64,000 nucleotides of DNA. Source: Cannabis sativa. Lineage: Eukaryota > Streptophyta > Magnoliopsida > Rosales > Cannabaceae. Positions within the stretch are counted from its first letter, which is position 1. Each line of letters opens with the position of its first letter. The notes beneath the pieces are model-generated. The model was not told the origin of the DNA and searched no databases. It saw nothing but the letters and a program-made list of their open reading frames with translations. Both the position numbers and the translations under genes were made by a program. This document shows positions 48,507-61,700 of this stretch, piece by piece. The stretch spans positions 75,257,595 through 75,321,594 of the forward strand of contig NC_083601.1 in assembly GCF_029168945.1 (NCBI RefSeq), written 5' to 3'.

Positions 48507-50403
48507 TGTTGGGTTTTATGCCCTAAATAAAACTCATTTCAATATAATCAGATTTGTTTATTAATATAGATCAGAAATAACATTTAATGGTGCATGGTTC
48601 ACATGATTTATTTCATGATTATATGTACATAATGTATAAATTCATCTGAAACCCTTTTCACATACTTGATCCTGTTTATTGTGTCGTCAACACATTGGAA
48701 AGTAAACATGACTATGTGAATAAAGTTTCCTAGATTTATCAGACATAGGGTTTTACTGATATGATAATCTACAACAAGAGTTTACTTGTATTTGGAGAAA
48801 TACTATGTTCTTTCCAGAACATTGGTTAAAGTAAAGCTCAGGTTGGATGCATGGAGTATGCATCGGAAGGGACCGATATTGAACTTTGACTTAGATTTAA
48901 TTAAACTTACCGTAAAATCTATTCAAGTCAATATCGCCTAGTTGATCCTAGATCAAATGATCTTAATCCAGATATGATTAGGCTCAATCTTGAAAGGCTA
49001 TTCGTGTTCTTTGATTTGTTAGTTAAGCCTACTTTTAGGTCGGGGTGATACGTACATTTTGGGAACACGGTAGTGCAATTGAGTGGGAGCGCTATCATAA
49101 ACATGGAATCTATAGCTTCTATCTGGCGAATAGTAAGCAAAGGATGATCTCCTTCGAGCTTGACCAAACGAACATAAATGGTGGAGTACTCATTTCACAT
49201 AAGCTGAAATATCATTTATACGGGGTCAAGTGTTTTAAGGAATAAATACATTGTAGGGTGTAACAGTAATTTAATCCCTTTACAATGTAGATCATTCATA
49301 TAGAGGATCATTGATCAAATTAGGATTATAACAATGGATAACTAATGATGTGTCTATATGGTGGAACATATAGAGCATTCTATATACTGAGAGTGCAATT
49401 CTAAGTTCTATGCGTGGATTCAACGAAGAATTAATAAGTTAGTGAATTTTAGTGTTAAATTCTTGATCTACTTATTGGAAGCTCGGTTATATAGACCCAT
49501 GGTCCCCCCACTAGTTGAGATAATATTGCTTGTAAGACTCATGTAATTGGTTTTGATTAATCAATTATAATTCTCAAATTAGACTATGTCTATTTGTGAA
49601 TTTTTCACTAAGTAAGGGCGAAATTGTAAAGAAAGAGTTTATAGGGGCATATTTGTTAATTATGATACTTTGTATGGTTCAATTAATAAATATGATAAAT
49701 GACAATATTATTTAATAATTATTTATAGTTATTAAATAGTTAGAATTGGCATTTAAATGGTTGAATTAGGAAATTGGTATTTTTGAGAAAATCAGATACA
49801 AAAGGTGTTAAAATTGCAAAATTGCAAAAAGCAAGGCCCAATCCACTAAGTGTAGGGCCAGCCACTTTTGTAGGAAATTTAAACTGATTTTTTCATTATT
49901 TTAATGCCAAATAATTCAAACCTAACCCTAGTGGAATGCTATAAATAGATAGTGAAGGCTTCGGGGAAATTTACACTTAAATTTTCTATTTTTCCTTCGA
50001 GAGAAAAACCGAGCCTTCTCTCTCCCTATCTTTAGCCGTCACTTCTTCTCTTCCCTCTTGAGAATTTCGAAATCCTTAGTGATTACGGTAGTGCCCACAC
50101 ACATCAAGTGATACCTCAATCATAGTGAGGAAGATCGTGAAGAAAGATCATCAAGAAAGGAGTTTCGGCATCAAAGATTCGGAGAAAGAGATCCGAGGTT
50201 CAGATATTGATAATGCTCTGCTACAGAAAGGAATCAAGGGCTAGATATCTGAACGGAAGGAGTCATTATATTCCGCTGCACCCAATGTAAGGTTTCTTAA
50301 ACTTTATATGTGTTTAATTTATCGTTTTAGAAAGTTCATATTTAGGATGTTAATAAACATACTTGTGAGTAGATCTAAGATCCTGGTAAAATAATTTCCA
50401 ACA
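48507..50403 (+). repeat. Copia-B 5' LTR
   Basis: Starts TGTTGGGTTTTATGCCC and ends AATTTCCAACA. TATAAATA is at 49940-49947. Between 49965 and 50210 it shows CGG, CGAG, CCG or AAG where the 3' LTR has CAG or CTG. Confidence 0.95.
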
Positions 50404-53400
50404 ACTGGCCTCGAGCCATGGTAATTGATTTACTTACATGTAATTTGGACTTTAAAACGATTGTTTGTATGTTCTTTGGATGGTATCATGTTGTATTGAG
50501 TGTTATTTGATGATTGATTGATGATTGTGAAATTTTCGTGAAAAATAATTGTTATTTCGGTTCTGGCATTATTTTTATTGGATAGTATGGAAAAAATTAA
50601 GCAAGTTAGCCTTTTACAGAACTCAATTTGGATTTTATTTGAATTAGTTATGATTTTTTGAAGATTTGACAAAATCGGAAATTTGTCTTGATAGTTTCCT
50701 GCGATCGCAGAACTGTCCGTACAGTTTCGAATTTTTTCAATTTTCTTCAATTTTTCATACTTTTTCATGGAATTAACTTCCAATTTTTTGTATGGTTTTG
50801 TATATATACTATTACTATTCCTAATTCAATTCTAATTATCATTTTGAATTAATTTAATTTTTTTTTAATTTAATTCAAGATATTAGTGTAATTTGAATTT
50901 GAATAGAATTAGTATTTATCTTTTTGCTTAAAAATCTATCTTATTTTTAAATTTGATTATATTTTTTTTTAAATTTAAGGTCAGATATTTTAAGATATTT
51001 ATAATATCTTTTAAGATATTTATAATATCTTTTAAGATATTTTAAAAATATCTTATCTTTTAAGATTTTTTAATTAAATCTTTTTAGATATTTTGACCAT
51101 ATTTAAATTTAAAATAAGATATTTATAATCATGTAATTTTTAAATGATATAAGATATTTTGCTAATTTTTTTAAATTTTGTTATTTTATTTATTTAAATT
51201 ACATTTAAAATTTGAAAAAGATATTTATTTATCTTTTCTAATTTTTTATTTAATTTTTATTTATAAAATAACATTTAAAATTTAAAAGTAGTTAGCAAAT
51301 TTTTTTTTGAAATGATATTTAGGTTGGTTGAAACCTAATTTTTCAAAAATTGTAGGTTTAATTTTAAATTTAAATTTTTTAAAAAAAATTCGAATTTTTC
51401 AAATTTTTTTTTAAATTTTTCGAAAAATTATTTTTTTTATTTAATTAATTATTTTCGAAATTAAATATTTAATTTAAAATTAAATAAATCCTACTTCCAA
51501 CTATCCAGCTAACCCTGTTGCAGGAGTATGTGTTTTAGCTTGTTTGTAAGTTTTCAAAACCTATTATTACTTGATTGCAAATAGCCATGGTTACTTTTTG
51601 CCAGATCTAATGATCTGATGGCTCCCTTGGTCAAGTTAATAATTTGTAACAGGTAAATTTTACAATCTTCTTTCATCTGTGTATGACCTAGCAACATGAT
51701 AGGACCCATCCAAAGTGTGCCTGTGTGAGCCTATGTGTTTAATTTCATTATAGATGCATATAGATGTTGTTGCTAAAATAAATTATCATAGTTCTTGATA
51801 GAATTTATTTAGGCCCATTTAGTTATTGGGCTTATTCAATTAATAACAGTTGTTCTTATTAAGGTTAAATTCCTCTCTTTTGGGCCTTGTGTGAGAGTTG
51901 GGAGCCATAGAAGTGGGTACGACATACTGAACCCAGCACCCCCTCACACAAACCACCCCAATTGTGAAGGCCCATTTGCCTGATTTGAATAGTACTAGGT
52001 TAATTACACTAGTTTAACCTAATTAAAATTGATTAGCAACATAATTAATTTCATTTATTTTGAAATTAATTTAAGAAAAATATAGTTTAAAGAATTATTT
52101 TTTATTCTAAGCTAAACTATATGTATTTTCTTGTATTTAATTAAATATAGAATTATAACCATCTAGATTCTTTCTGGAACTTAATTTAAATTTTTCATTA
52201 AATATTCCTATTTAAGTTGATATTTAGTTATCTTCAACTAACCAACTTAAATCTGAATATCTTTTGAATTCAAAATTTCAAAATTAAGTTGAGGAATTTT
52301 AGGCATTGGTTATTAAGATTCTTTAGATATTTTTTAAGTTAATATCTTTTCGAATATTAACTTAAAATGGAATATTTTCAAATTAAGTGGTTACAACTTA
52401 ATTTTTGATATTTAATTAAATTTAAATTTGAAAAATATTTAAGTTCTAGATTTTTTCTAGTCAACTTAAATTAGATATTTTTTCAAATTTTGTGGAAAAG
52501 ATACTTAGTCAAATAAGATATTTTCTAGATAGTTATTTCTAGACTACTTATTATTTCTAATATTAAATAGGAAATATTATACATTGTGAAATTAATTATT
52601 TATTAATTAATTTTGGTACAATTTACTTTAAGTATATTTTTCCTAGTATTAAACTAGAGATTAATAATTAAGTCTTCTCTACACTTAATTATTTATTTCT
52701 TGAATTTAATACATTTAATTAATTTGAAAATTAAATATCTAAGTTGATTTTTATCATCATACTTAAATATTTCTTTTTCATGACATTTAATTAAATAGAA
52801 AATTATTTTTAGTTGAAATTTAATTTTTCAACTAAATTTAAATAATTTTCAAAATATATTTTTTCTTTATTTTATTAATCAATTTTTTTTCGAAATTGCA
52901 TTTCTTAAATGCTAGAATTTCGAATTTTATCTTCAAAAATAGATTAAGTTGTAAATTAATTATTTATTTTAATTAATTTTGGACCAACTTAAATCAATGA
53001 TTTTTTCATTTATTGATTAATTTAAAATAAATTAAATTAAAGTATATTATTAGAAATTGAATTAATTAGTCAAAGAAAAATCTAGATAGATGATATTTTT
53101 GCTTGAAGTATTTTTCTAGTGTATTTAATTAAATAGAAAATTAATATTTAAGTTGATTTTCATCATTATACTTAAATATTTGAAATTTTTCTTATATATT
53201 TAATTAAATAGGAAAATTATATTTTTTGTTGTAAATTAATTTTATTAATTAATTTTGGGCCAACATTAAATTAGAATAATTTTTCCAGGATTTATTTTTT
53301 ATTTTAATATGCATTTTTCGAAAATTGTATTCTTAAATACTTTAATTTTTCGAAATGCAATATATATTTATAGAAAATTAAATTTGAGTTGTAAATTAAT

Positions 53401-54150
53401 TTAAATTAATTTTGTAACAACTTAAATTGAATATTTTTCTAAATATTTATTGGAAATTATTACTAAGATGGAAATAATTCATATTATTTTCATATCCATC
53501 TAAGTAAAATTTATAAATATTAAATTAAAATTTATATTTAGAATTTTTCATTCTAAATTGGAAATTTTAAATAAATATATATTTAAAATAAATAGATTAA
53601 ATAAAGAGAATCAAAGAAAATACAACTCACTTTAAATAATGAGCTTGATTATTATTAAGATATTCGATCTCCATTGTTGGTCTTACAAAAGTTAAATGTT
53701 TTCAATATAACCTCGAGACGCTAGACTTCGTCCCCCTATGGATGGTTATTCGTTGAACGCATTTAACACCGTAAGATTTCATTTGATAAGTGTTTTGTAA
53801 GTTTTCGTCTCTATTAGACTCTCCCCTACGGTGACTACTTAGAGATAAACTTATGAAACATGAAACAATGGTAGAAGCTCATAAAATGAGAATAACCTTG
53901 ACTCTCGCCTACGGGACAACGTTGGATTCTTATTTTGATCGAATAAAAGGTTGCTAGAATGGTTTCTATTTTAGATGAAGTGACAACTCTATTCAATAAA
54001 TGATGCTTTGACTCTCGCCTACGGGACCTTTGTATCGGTTTGTTGAAAACCTTGGAAATTATTTAGGATTGTAAGTTTTAGTATTTTCACTTGTCATTCC
54101 TACTAGCTATATGCTTATAATTTACGAATTGTGTATGAATTTATATTGAA
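50404..54150 (+). other. Copia-B long non-coding leader
   Basis: Begins with the variant primer site TGGCCTCGAGCC (50406). The first ~750 bp and the block 53640-54050 are closely similar to the Copia-A leader, including two GACTCTCGCCTACGGGAC motifs (53899 and 54010). The middle (51150-53600) is extremely AT-rich with many ATTTAATTAAAT-type palindromes and has no frame. Confidence 0.75.
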
Positions 54151-56832
54151 CCATGTTATTTTTACGTTATTAAGTTGTAGTTTAATTTCGAATCTTCATT
54201 GTTGGTCTAACTTGGCTTGTTTATCTAATGAGATAAATCCCTAGTGGATTTTCACCATTAGACATACATAATAGTGTTAGATTTCGAAAGATAAATATTG
54301 TACATGCGACATCTAATTTGTTCATCAATTGATGACACCTTAGACTAGTATTTTTACGATATGAAACAAGAAGATTATATAAATAAGATTACTTTGACTT
54401 TCGCTAATCGAAGCATCGTTGGATTCTTATTTTAAACGAAATTATCCTAATTCCTCTTAGCTTATTCATTTCGAATTAGCTTTCAAAACATATCATTGGA
54501 TGAATGGTCTATAAATCATTTCATGTCATTTTATATGACGCATATGATTATAATCCCGAAATTCTATTCCCGATTGATATAAATCCTCAATCTTAGAAAT
54601 CTCCTACTTGTATGGGCAAATCTGACTTAGAGTTTGTATTAGTAGTGCATGGTCCAAGATAGAATTACTCATTATATTTGGTATAAATTTAAGTCTTTGA
54701 CTTTAATTTTAGATTCCAAATAGAAATTTTCTTAAATTTCTAATTCCGGAATACAATACGGTTACACTTTCTCAAGTGTTTAATATCCATCTTTTATTAA
54801 TGGATTAAAGCGTATGGAATGTGAGTTAGGTATTCGTGACCGGGATCCACTTGAAGTATTCTAAGAACTCTTTGATGTAACTAAACCTATATCATCCAAA
54901 GACACTACCACATTTTTTTTAATCTGTGTGGCATTTGTATCTTGTTCATAGTGGTTTTGACAAGATCAATCTCTCGCAAAGAGTTAATATGCCTATATCC
55001 ATCGAAAGTAGTTCATCTCATTCGCGGATGGATGTACATTCGGGGGTGGATATGAGTTTTTCGTTGTATTCTTAAAACGATAACTCTAGATTATACCTTA
55101 TGCAAAGAAATTTGAAATGTTTGAAAAATTTCATCAATTTCTAGCAATGGTTAAACACCATTAAGGTATGTGGTTAAAGATCTTGCGAATGATAGGGGTG
55201 GAGAAATAGTTAGTAGATATGCGGTTCAAAGATCATTACATTGATTTTTGAATTATATCCAAACTTACCTCCCCGAAATTTCGAGTTGCATGTTGATGAT
55301 TAGTTACTAGTCGTTGCCTAATTCCTTCTATGGTAATACAATTTCGGAATGATGTAATGGTTGTATACTTAATGTAAATCATTACTAGATTCATGGATGA
55401 CCTAATCAAAATCTTAAGAAAAGCTAGAACCATTAACCATGGTTTGTTAGCTATTCTAAGTGATTAGGGGTGGACCATCCCATTGTCAATAGATAAGAAA
55501 GTTTTTGTTCAAACAAATACTACTTTTCTAAGATAATGACTAAGTACGAAAACAAGTAGCAAATAAAGGAGATATTTAATTCTTGATTCCAAAAGTGTTC
55601 TATCATCTTATATAACATATGATGATCCCACCGCCTCTGTTGTCTTGTCACAACCGAAGAGATCAATACCATTTAGTTTTCTTAGACATAATTCACGGTG
55701 CCTTGTCGTAGTGGGAGAGTTTCTAGGAACTCACCTTCTTATGACTTGGGAGACACTAGTGATTAAAATCCATTGTGAGTTTAAACAAGTAATGGATTGT
55801 CAAGATAAGAAACTAAGAAGAAAGCCAATAGAACTATGGTTTAATCCATTCACATGGAGTAACCTAAAGTTTTCTATTACAAGGACATAAAAGGAAATTT
55901 TAGTTAATAAGTCTATTCTATGGACTTAACAAACTTCTGTTCCTAGCATTATAGGTTTGAGTTTATCTAAACCTATGGCTTATGGTATACACAGGTAATT
56001 ACTTACTCTAATGCAAGCAACTTACTTTAGTAAAATCTTTGAAGCATTTTCTTTCTAATGGCAATCTATAGAAGCTTCACAACTTCTTAGGTATAGATTT
56101 TATTTATCTAAGGAAAAGTCTTAACTATTCCGGAAAAGATAAAGCCATGAAAGAATTTCTTATATCAACGGTGAGAGGTCTTAGATATGCTTTTGTATGC
56201 CTTAGACCGGACATCTATTGTTGAGTGGGAGTAATGAGTAGGTATCGATTAATCCGGGGAGAAGAACATTGGAAGACAATCAAGTAAATTTTAAGATTAA
56301 GAAGAGGAACTATATGTTAGTCTATAAGGGTGTGTTTAAAACTCTTAGACTACACCATATCGAATTTCGAAATTTGCCTATGTGCTAGTAAATCTTTACG
56401 ATAAGATGGTGGTTACTGCGGGGGTGGAATAGTGATTTTGGAGAAGTGTAAAAACCTATCTGAATTCTCTAAGTCTACCGAGAGAGAGACCGAATGTTAA
56501 AGGTTGCGGGGGAAAGTTACTTATTCGGTCTAAGGAAAGTTCTATACATCTTTGGCACCATTCCAAATTGCCTTAAACTACTAGTGTTAATTTCTTGATT
56601 AACCAAAAGTAGTTGCCAAAGGTATAGAATCCAGTATCCCAAGAGAGTAGACATATAGAGAGGAATTTCACATTATCAATGATTTTGTGATTAAAGGAAG
56701 AGTAATGGTGGAGAAAAGGTTGTGGTTAATTCAACCTTTCAGATCCTATTACGAGGAGTTTACTACTACTACACTTGATTTGCATATCAAGGTGTTGAGA
56801 TTATTTGAAACGCACTTTTTGTTTTATATTAG
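54151..56832 (+). pseudogene. Copia-B pol relic
   Basis: Recognisable only as short matches in the same order as Copia-A pol. Integrase region: ATGTACATTCGGGGGTGGATATGAG at 55031 and CTTGCGAATGATAGGGGTGG at 55182. Pre-RT region: TGCCTTGTCGTAGTGGGAG at 55700. RNase H region: about 56200-56560. Its end matches the Copia-A end at TTTTATATTAGTGCAAGTGGG (56823). The longest open frame is 81 codons (55645-55890) with no intact domain. Unlike Copia-A, the divergence is broad and not confined to CAG/CTG, so this is real decay. Confidence 0.75.
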
Positions 56833-56846
56833 TGCAAGTGGGAGTT

Positions 56847-58739
56847 TGTTGGGTTTTATGCCCTAAATAAAACTCATTTCAATATAATCGATTTGTTTAT
56901 TAATATAGATCGAAATAACATTTAATGGTGCATGGTTCACATGATTTATTTCATGCTTATATGTACATAATGTATAAATTCATACGAAACCCTTTTCACA
57001 TACTTGATCTTGTTTATTGTGTCGTCAACACATTGGAAAGTAAACATGACTATGTGAATAAAGTTTCCTAGATTTATCAGACATAGGGTTTTACTGATAT
57101 GATAATCTACAACAAGAGTTTACTTGTATTTGGAGAAATACTATGTTCTTTCCAGAACATTGGTTAAAGTAAAGCTCAGGTTGGATGCATGGAGTATGCA
57201 TCGGAAGGGACCGATATTGAACTTTGACTTAGATTTAATTAAACTTACCGTAAAATCTATTCAAGTCAATATCGCCTAGTTGATCCTAGATCAAATGATC
57301 TTAATCCAGATATGATTAGGCTCAATCTTGAAAGGCTATTCGTGTTCTTTGATTTGTTAGTTAAGCCTACTTTTAGGTCAGGGTGATACGTACATTTTGG
57401 GAACACGGTAGTGCAATTGAGTGGGAGCGCTATCATAAACATGGAATCTATAGCTTCTATATGGCGAATAGTAAGCAAAGGATGATCTCCTTCGAGCTTG
57501 ACCAAACGAACATAAATGGTGGAGTACTCATTTCACATAAGCTGAAATATCATTTATACGGGGTCAAGTGTTTTAAGGAATAAATACATTGTAGGGTGTA
57601 ACGGTAATTTAATCCCTTTACAATGTAGATCATTCATATAGAGGATCATTGATCAAATTAGGATTATAACAATGGATAACTAATGATGTGTCTATATGGT
57701 GGAACATATAGAGCATTCTATATGCCGAGAGTGCAATTCTAAGTTCTATGCGTGGATTCAACGAAGAATTAATAAGTTAGTGAATTTTAGTGTTAAATTC
57801 TTGATCTACTTATTGGAAGCTCGGTTATATAGACCCATGGTCCCCCCACTAGTTGAGATAATATTGCTTGTAAGACTCATGTAATTGGTTTTGATTAATC
57901 AATTATAATTCTCAAATTAGACTATGTCTATTTGTGAATTTTTCACTAAGTAAGGGCGAAATTGTAAAGAAAGAGTTTATAGGGGCATATTTGTTAATTA
58001 TGATACTTTGTATGGTTCAATTAATAAATATGATAAATGACAATATTATTTAATAATTATTTATAGTTATTAAATAGTTAGAATTGGCATTTAAATGGTT
58101 GAATTAGGAAATTGGTATTTTTGAGAAAATCAGATACAAAAGGTGTTAAAATTGCAAAATTGCAAAAAGCAAGGCCCAATCCACTAAGTGTAGGGCCAGC
58201 CACTTTTGTAGGAAATTTAAACTGATTTTTTCATTATTTTAATGCCAAATAATTCAAACCTAACCCTAGTGGAATGCTATAAATAGATAGTGAAGGCTTC
58301 AGGAAATTTACACTTAAATTTTCTATTTTTCCTTCAGAGAAAAACCTGAGCCTTCTCTCTCCCTATCTTTAGCTGTCACTTCTTCTCTTCCCTCTTGAGA
58401 ATTTCGAAATCCTTAGTGATTACAGTAGTGCCCACACACATCAAGTGATACCTCAATCATAGTGAGGAAGATCGTGAAGAAAGATCATCAGCAAAGGAGT
58501 TTCAGCATCAAAGATTCAGAGAAAGAGATCCAGGTTCAGATATTGATAATGCTCTGCTACAGAAAGGAATCAAGGGCTAGATATCTGAACGGAAGGAGTC
58601 ATTATATTCCGCTGCACCCAATGTAAGGTTTCTTAAACTTTATATGTGTTTAATTTATCGTTTTAGAAAGTTCATATTTAGGATGTTAATAAACATACTT
58701 GTGAGTAGATCTAAGATCCTGGTAAAATAAATTCCAACA
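56847..58739 (+). repeat. Copia-B 3' LTR
   Basis: Collinear with 48507-50403. TATAAATA is at 58278-58285. In its first 150 bp it is the copy with CAG/CTG losses (AATCGATTT for AATCAGATTT, CATACGAAAC for CATCTGAAAC). Toward the end it keeps CAG/CTG where the 5' LTR does not. Confidence 0.95.
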
Positions 58740-61700
58740 CCCAGAACTGGGAGTTACGGTTTGCGGAGATGCAAGCCCGGATCGAAGAGCAAGACCTCGA
58801 GATTCAGAGGTTGAGACAGCAGGGTGCTCCTGCAGTTCCAGTGCCCGTAGTTCCAGTGGCACCTGCCCCTGCTGCCCAGGTCGAGATAGTGGTGGCGGCC
58901 CATAGATTGGAACCCTTGTATGAGCGGTTCCGGAAGCAAGCACCTCCGGTTTTCCTGGGAGGTCCGGACGTGATGAAAGCCGAGCAGTGGCTGACGGTGA
59001 TTACCAAGATCCTGAATTTCATGGGTGTCACCGGTAACGACAGAGTGGTGTGCGCCACATTCCAGTTCCAGGAGGACGCGCTGGTCTGGTGGGACATGGT
59101 GTCTCAGATCCATGACGTCACGACCATGACCTGGGAAAATTTCCAGGAACTCTTCAACGCGAAGTATTACAACGAGGCGGTCAGAAGCGCCAAGAGAAAA
59201 GAGTTCGCTCACCTGATCCAGCGTGAGAACATGAGCGTCACCGAGTATACGACTCAGTTTGATCGGTTGGCGAGGTTAGCCTCGGGAATTGTGCCGGCCG
59301 ACTTCAGTAAGAAGGAGAAGTATCTGGATGGGTTGAATGCCAGGATCAGGCATGATCTGATGATTACCACGGACGACAGCACCACCTATGCTCAGATGGT
59401 GGAGAAGGCACTACGAGCTGAGGGCGCAGTGGGGTGTATGTCAGAATCAGCCTGTACTCCGGTTAGTGGCGGGGCTCCTACCCCTCCTGCATCAGGCTAT
59501 AGCAGGGGGAGTAGTGGTTCGGCCATTGACCAGAGGAAGAGAGCACCCACTGCTTCCGGTGGCTCGAGTCAGAACAAGAGGTTCCGGGGGAACCAGAGCA
59601 GAGGGAGTCGTCCTGGTGGTACTGAGACCCGATTCTCCTATCTCGAGTGCCCTAGCTGCAAGAGGCACCATCGGGGTGAGTGCAAAGGTCAGGGATGCTT
59701 TCATTGTGGCATGCCCGGACACTTCAAGAGGGACTGTCCCCAGCTCCGACCAGAGGCACCGCGAGCTCCAGCAATACCCACTCCAGCCAGGGTGTTCGCT
59801 ATCACGCAGGCTGATGCAAATGCCAGCCCATCAGTTGTCACAGGTCAGCTTTTTATTAACAACTCGCTATATTCAGTGCTGTTTGATTCTGGGGCTACAC
59901 ATTCTTATGTGGCGGCCAGAGTCTTTAGTAAATTGGGTAGACCGTATGATTGATATGAATCAGGGTTTGGAACCCTGTTACCTGGCGGAGAATTGGTTAT
60001 CTCCAATAGGTGGATTAGGTCTATGCCGATCAGGATAGATGGTAGAGAGTTAAGTGCTGATCTGATAGAGATGAGTTTAGTCGAATTTGATATTATTTTA
60101 GGAATGGATTTCCTGTCTAAATATTCGGCGAGTATTGATTGTAAAAGGAAGATGGTGGTCTTCCAACCGGAAAGTGAAGAACCGTTTGTATTTGTTGGTT
60201 CAGTTCAGGGATATCGGATCCCGGTGATCTCGGCTATGTCAGCTAGAGAATTGTTGCACGGCGGTTGCTTAGGGTTTCTGGCCGTAGTGGTGGACACCAC
60301 TCGGCCAGATACCATTCGGCCAGAGGACATCAAGGTGGTTCGGGAATTTTTGGATGTTTTTCCCGAAGAACTTCCAGGGTTACCACCTCAGCGGGAGATT
60401 GATTTCGTGATTGACTTGGCACCAGGGGTGGAACCGGTTTCCAAAGCCCCGTATAGAATGGCTCCAGCTGAACTTAAGGAATTAAAGATTCAGCTCCAAG
60501 GGTTGCTTGACATAGGGTTCATTCGGCCCAGTGTGTCACCCTGGGGAGCCCCGGTTTTGTTCGTCAAGAAGAAGGATGGATCTATGAGGATGTGCATCGA
60601 CTACAGAGAATTGAACAAGCTGACAGTGAAGAATAAATATCCATTACCTAGGATCGATGATTTGTTCGATCAGCTTCAGGGGAAGACGGTCTTTTCTAAG
60701 ATTGATCTCCGTTCGGGTTATCATCAATTGAGAATCCGAGAGGAGGACATTCCGAAGACGGCTTTCCGCACTAGGTATGGACATTATGAGTTTCTGGTTA
60801 TGTCATTCGGACTAACCAATGCTCCTGCAGCATTCATGGACCTGATGAATAGAGTATTTAAGGATTTCCTCGACATCTGTGTGATTGTGTTTATCGACGA
60901 CATCCTCGTGTACTCTCAATCAGAAGAGGAGCATGAGTTACATCTTCAGATGGTACTGCAACGGCTTCGAGAACATAAGCTTTATTCCAAGTTCAAGAAA
61001 TGTGAGTTCTGGCTATCTCAGGTATCCTTCCTAGGGAACATTGTGAGCAGAGATGGGATCAAGGTGGATCCCGGGAAAATTGAATCCGTCAGGGATTGGC
61101 CGAGACCGAAGACAGTGACAGAGATCAGAAGCTTCTTAGGTTTAGCTGGGTACTACCGTAGGTTCGTCGAAGGGTTCTCCAAAATTTCAATGCCCCTAAC
61201 CGAGCTTACAAAGAAGAATCAGCGGTTTATCTGGTCAGATAAATGTGAAGCTAGTTTTCGGGGAGAGTTTGAAACAGAGGTTGATTACTGCTCCAGTGCT
61301 AGCTTTGCCTTCGGACAAGGAGAAGTTCGTAGTATATTGCGACGCATCCAAACAGGGTTTGGGATGTGTATTGATGCAAGCCGATCGGGTCATCGCTTAT
61401 GCTTCCCGCCAGTTAAAGGATTATGAACAGCGATACCCGACTCATGATCTAGAGTTGGCCGCAGTGGTTTTCGCATTGAAGATTTGGCGGCATTACCTTT
61501 ACGGGGAGAAGTGTGAGATCTATACTGACCATAAAAGTCTCAAGTATTTCTTTACTCAGAAAGATTTGAACATGAGACAAAGGCGTTGGTTGGAATTAGT
61601 GAAGGATTACGATTGTGAGATCCTCTATCATCCCGAAAAAGCCAATGTAGTGGCAGATGCCCTGAGCAGAAAGGGTCCCGGGCAAGTAGCTAGTATGGTT

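Larger units (their letters stand above)
48507..58739 (+). mobile_element. Copia-B: copia retrotransposon with decayed internal region (10.2 kb)
   Basis: LTRs at 48507-50403 (1897 bp) and 56847-58739 (1893 bp), an internal region of 6443 bp, and a CCCAG target duplication. The LTRs differ essentially only at CAG/CTG positions, implying very recent insertion. The pol region, however, has no long frame. That combination implies an element that was already defective and was mobilised in trans. It is a relative of Copia-A with a different LTR start (TGTTGGG) and a longer leader. Confidence 0.93.

Noticed and set aside
14650..57505. A similar ~70-80 codon antisense frame appears in six copia LTRs (14650-14865, 21022-21261, 29238-29438, 37492-37695, 48928-49167, 57266-57505)
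   Set aside because: It recurs because the LTRs are copies of one another. It has no domain and its ends vary, so it is not evidence of a gene.
20593..58739. Methylcytosine deamination as the cause of CAG/CTG differences
   Set aside because: Deamination gives C-to-T or G-to-A. The observed changes remove or replace the middle base or insert bases and keep C and G.
58686..59212. Antisense frames over Gypsy-2 gag
   Set aside because: They are high-GC shadow frames of the gag coding sequence.
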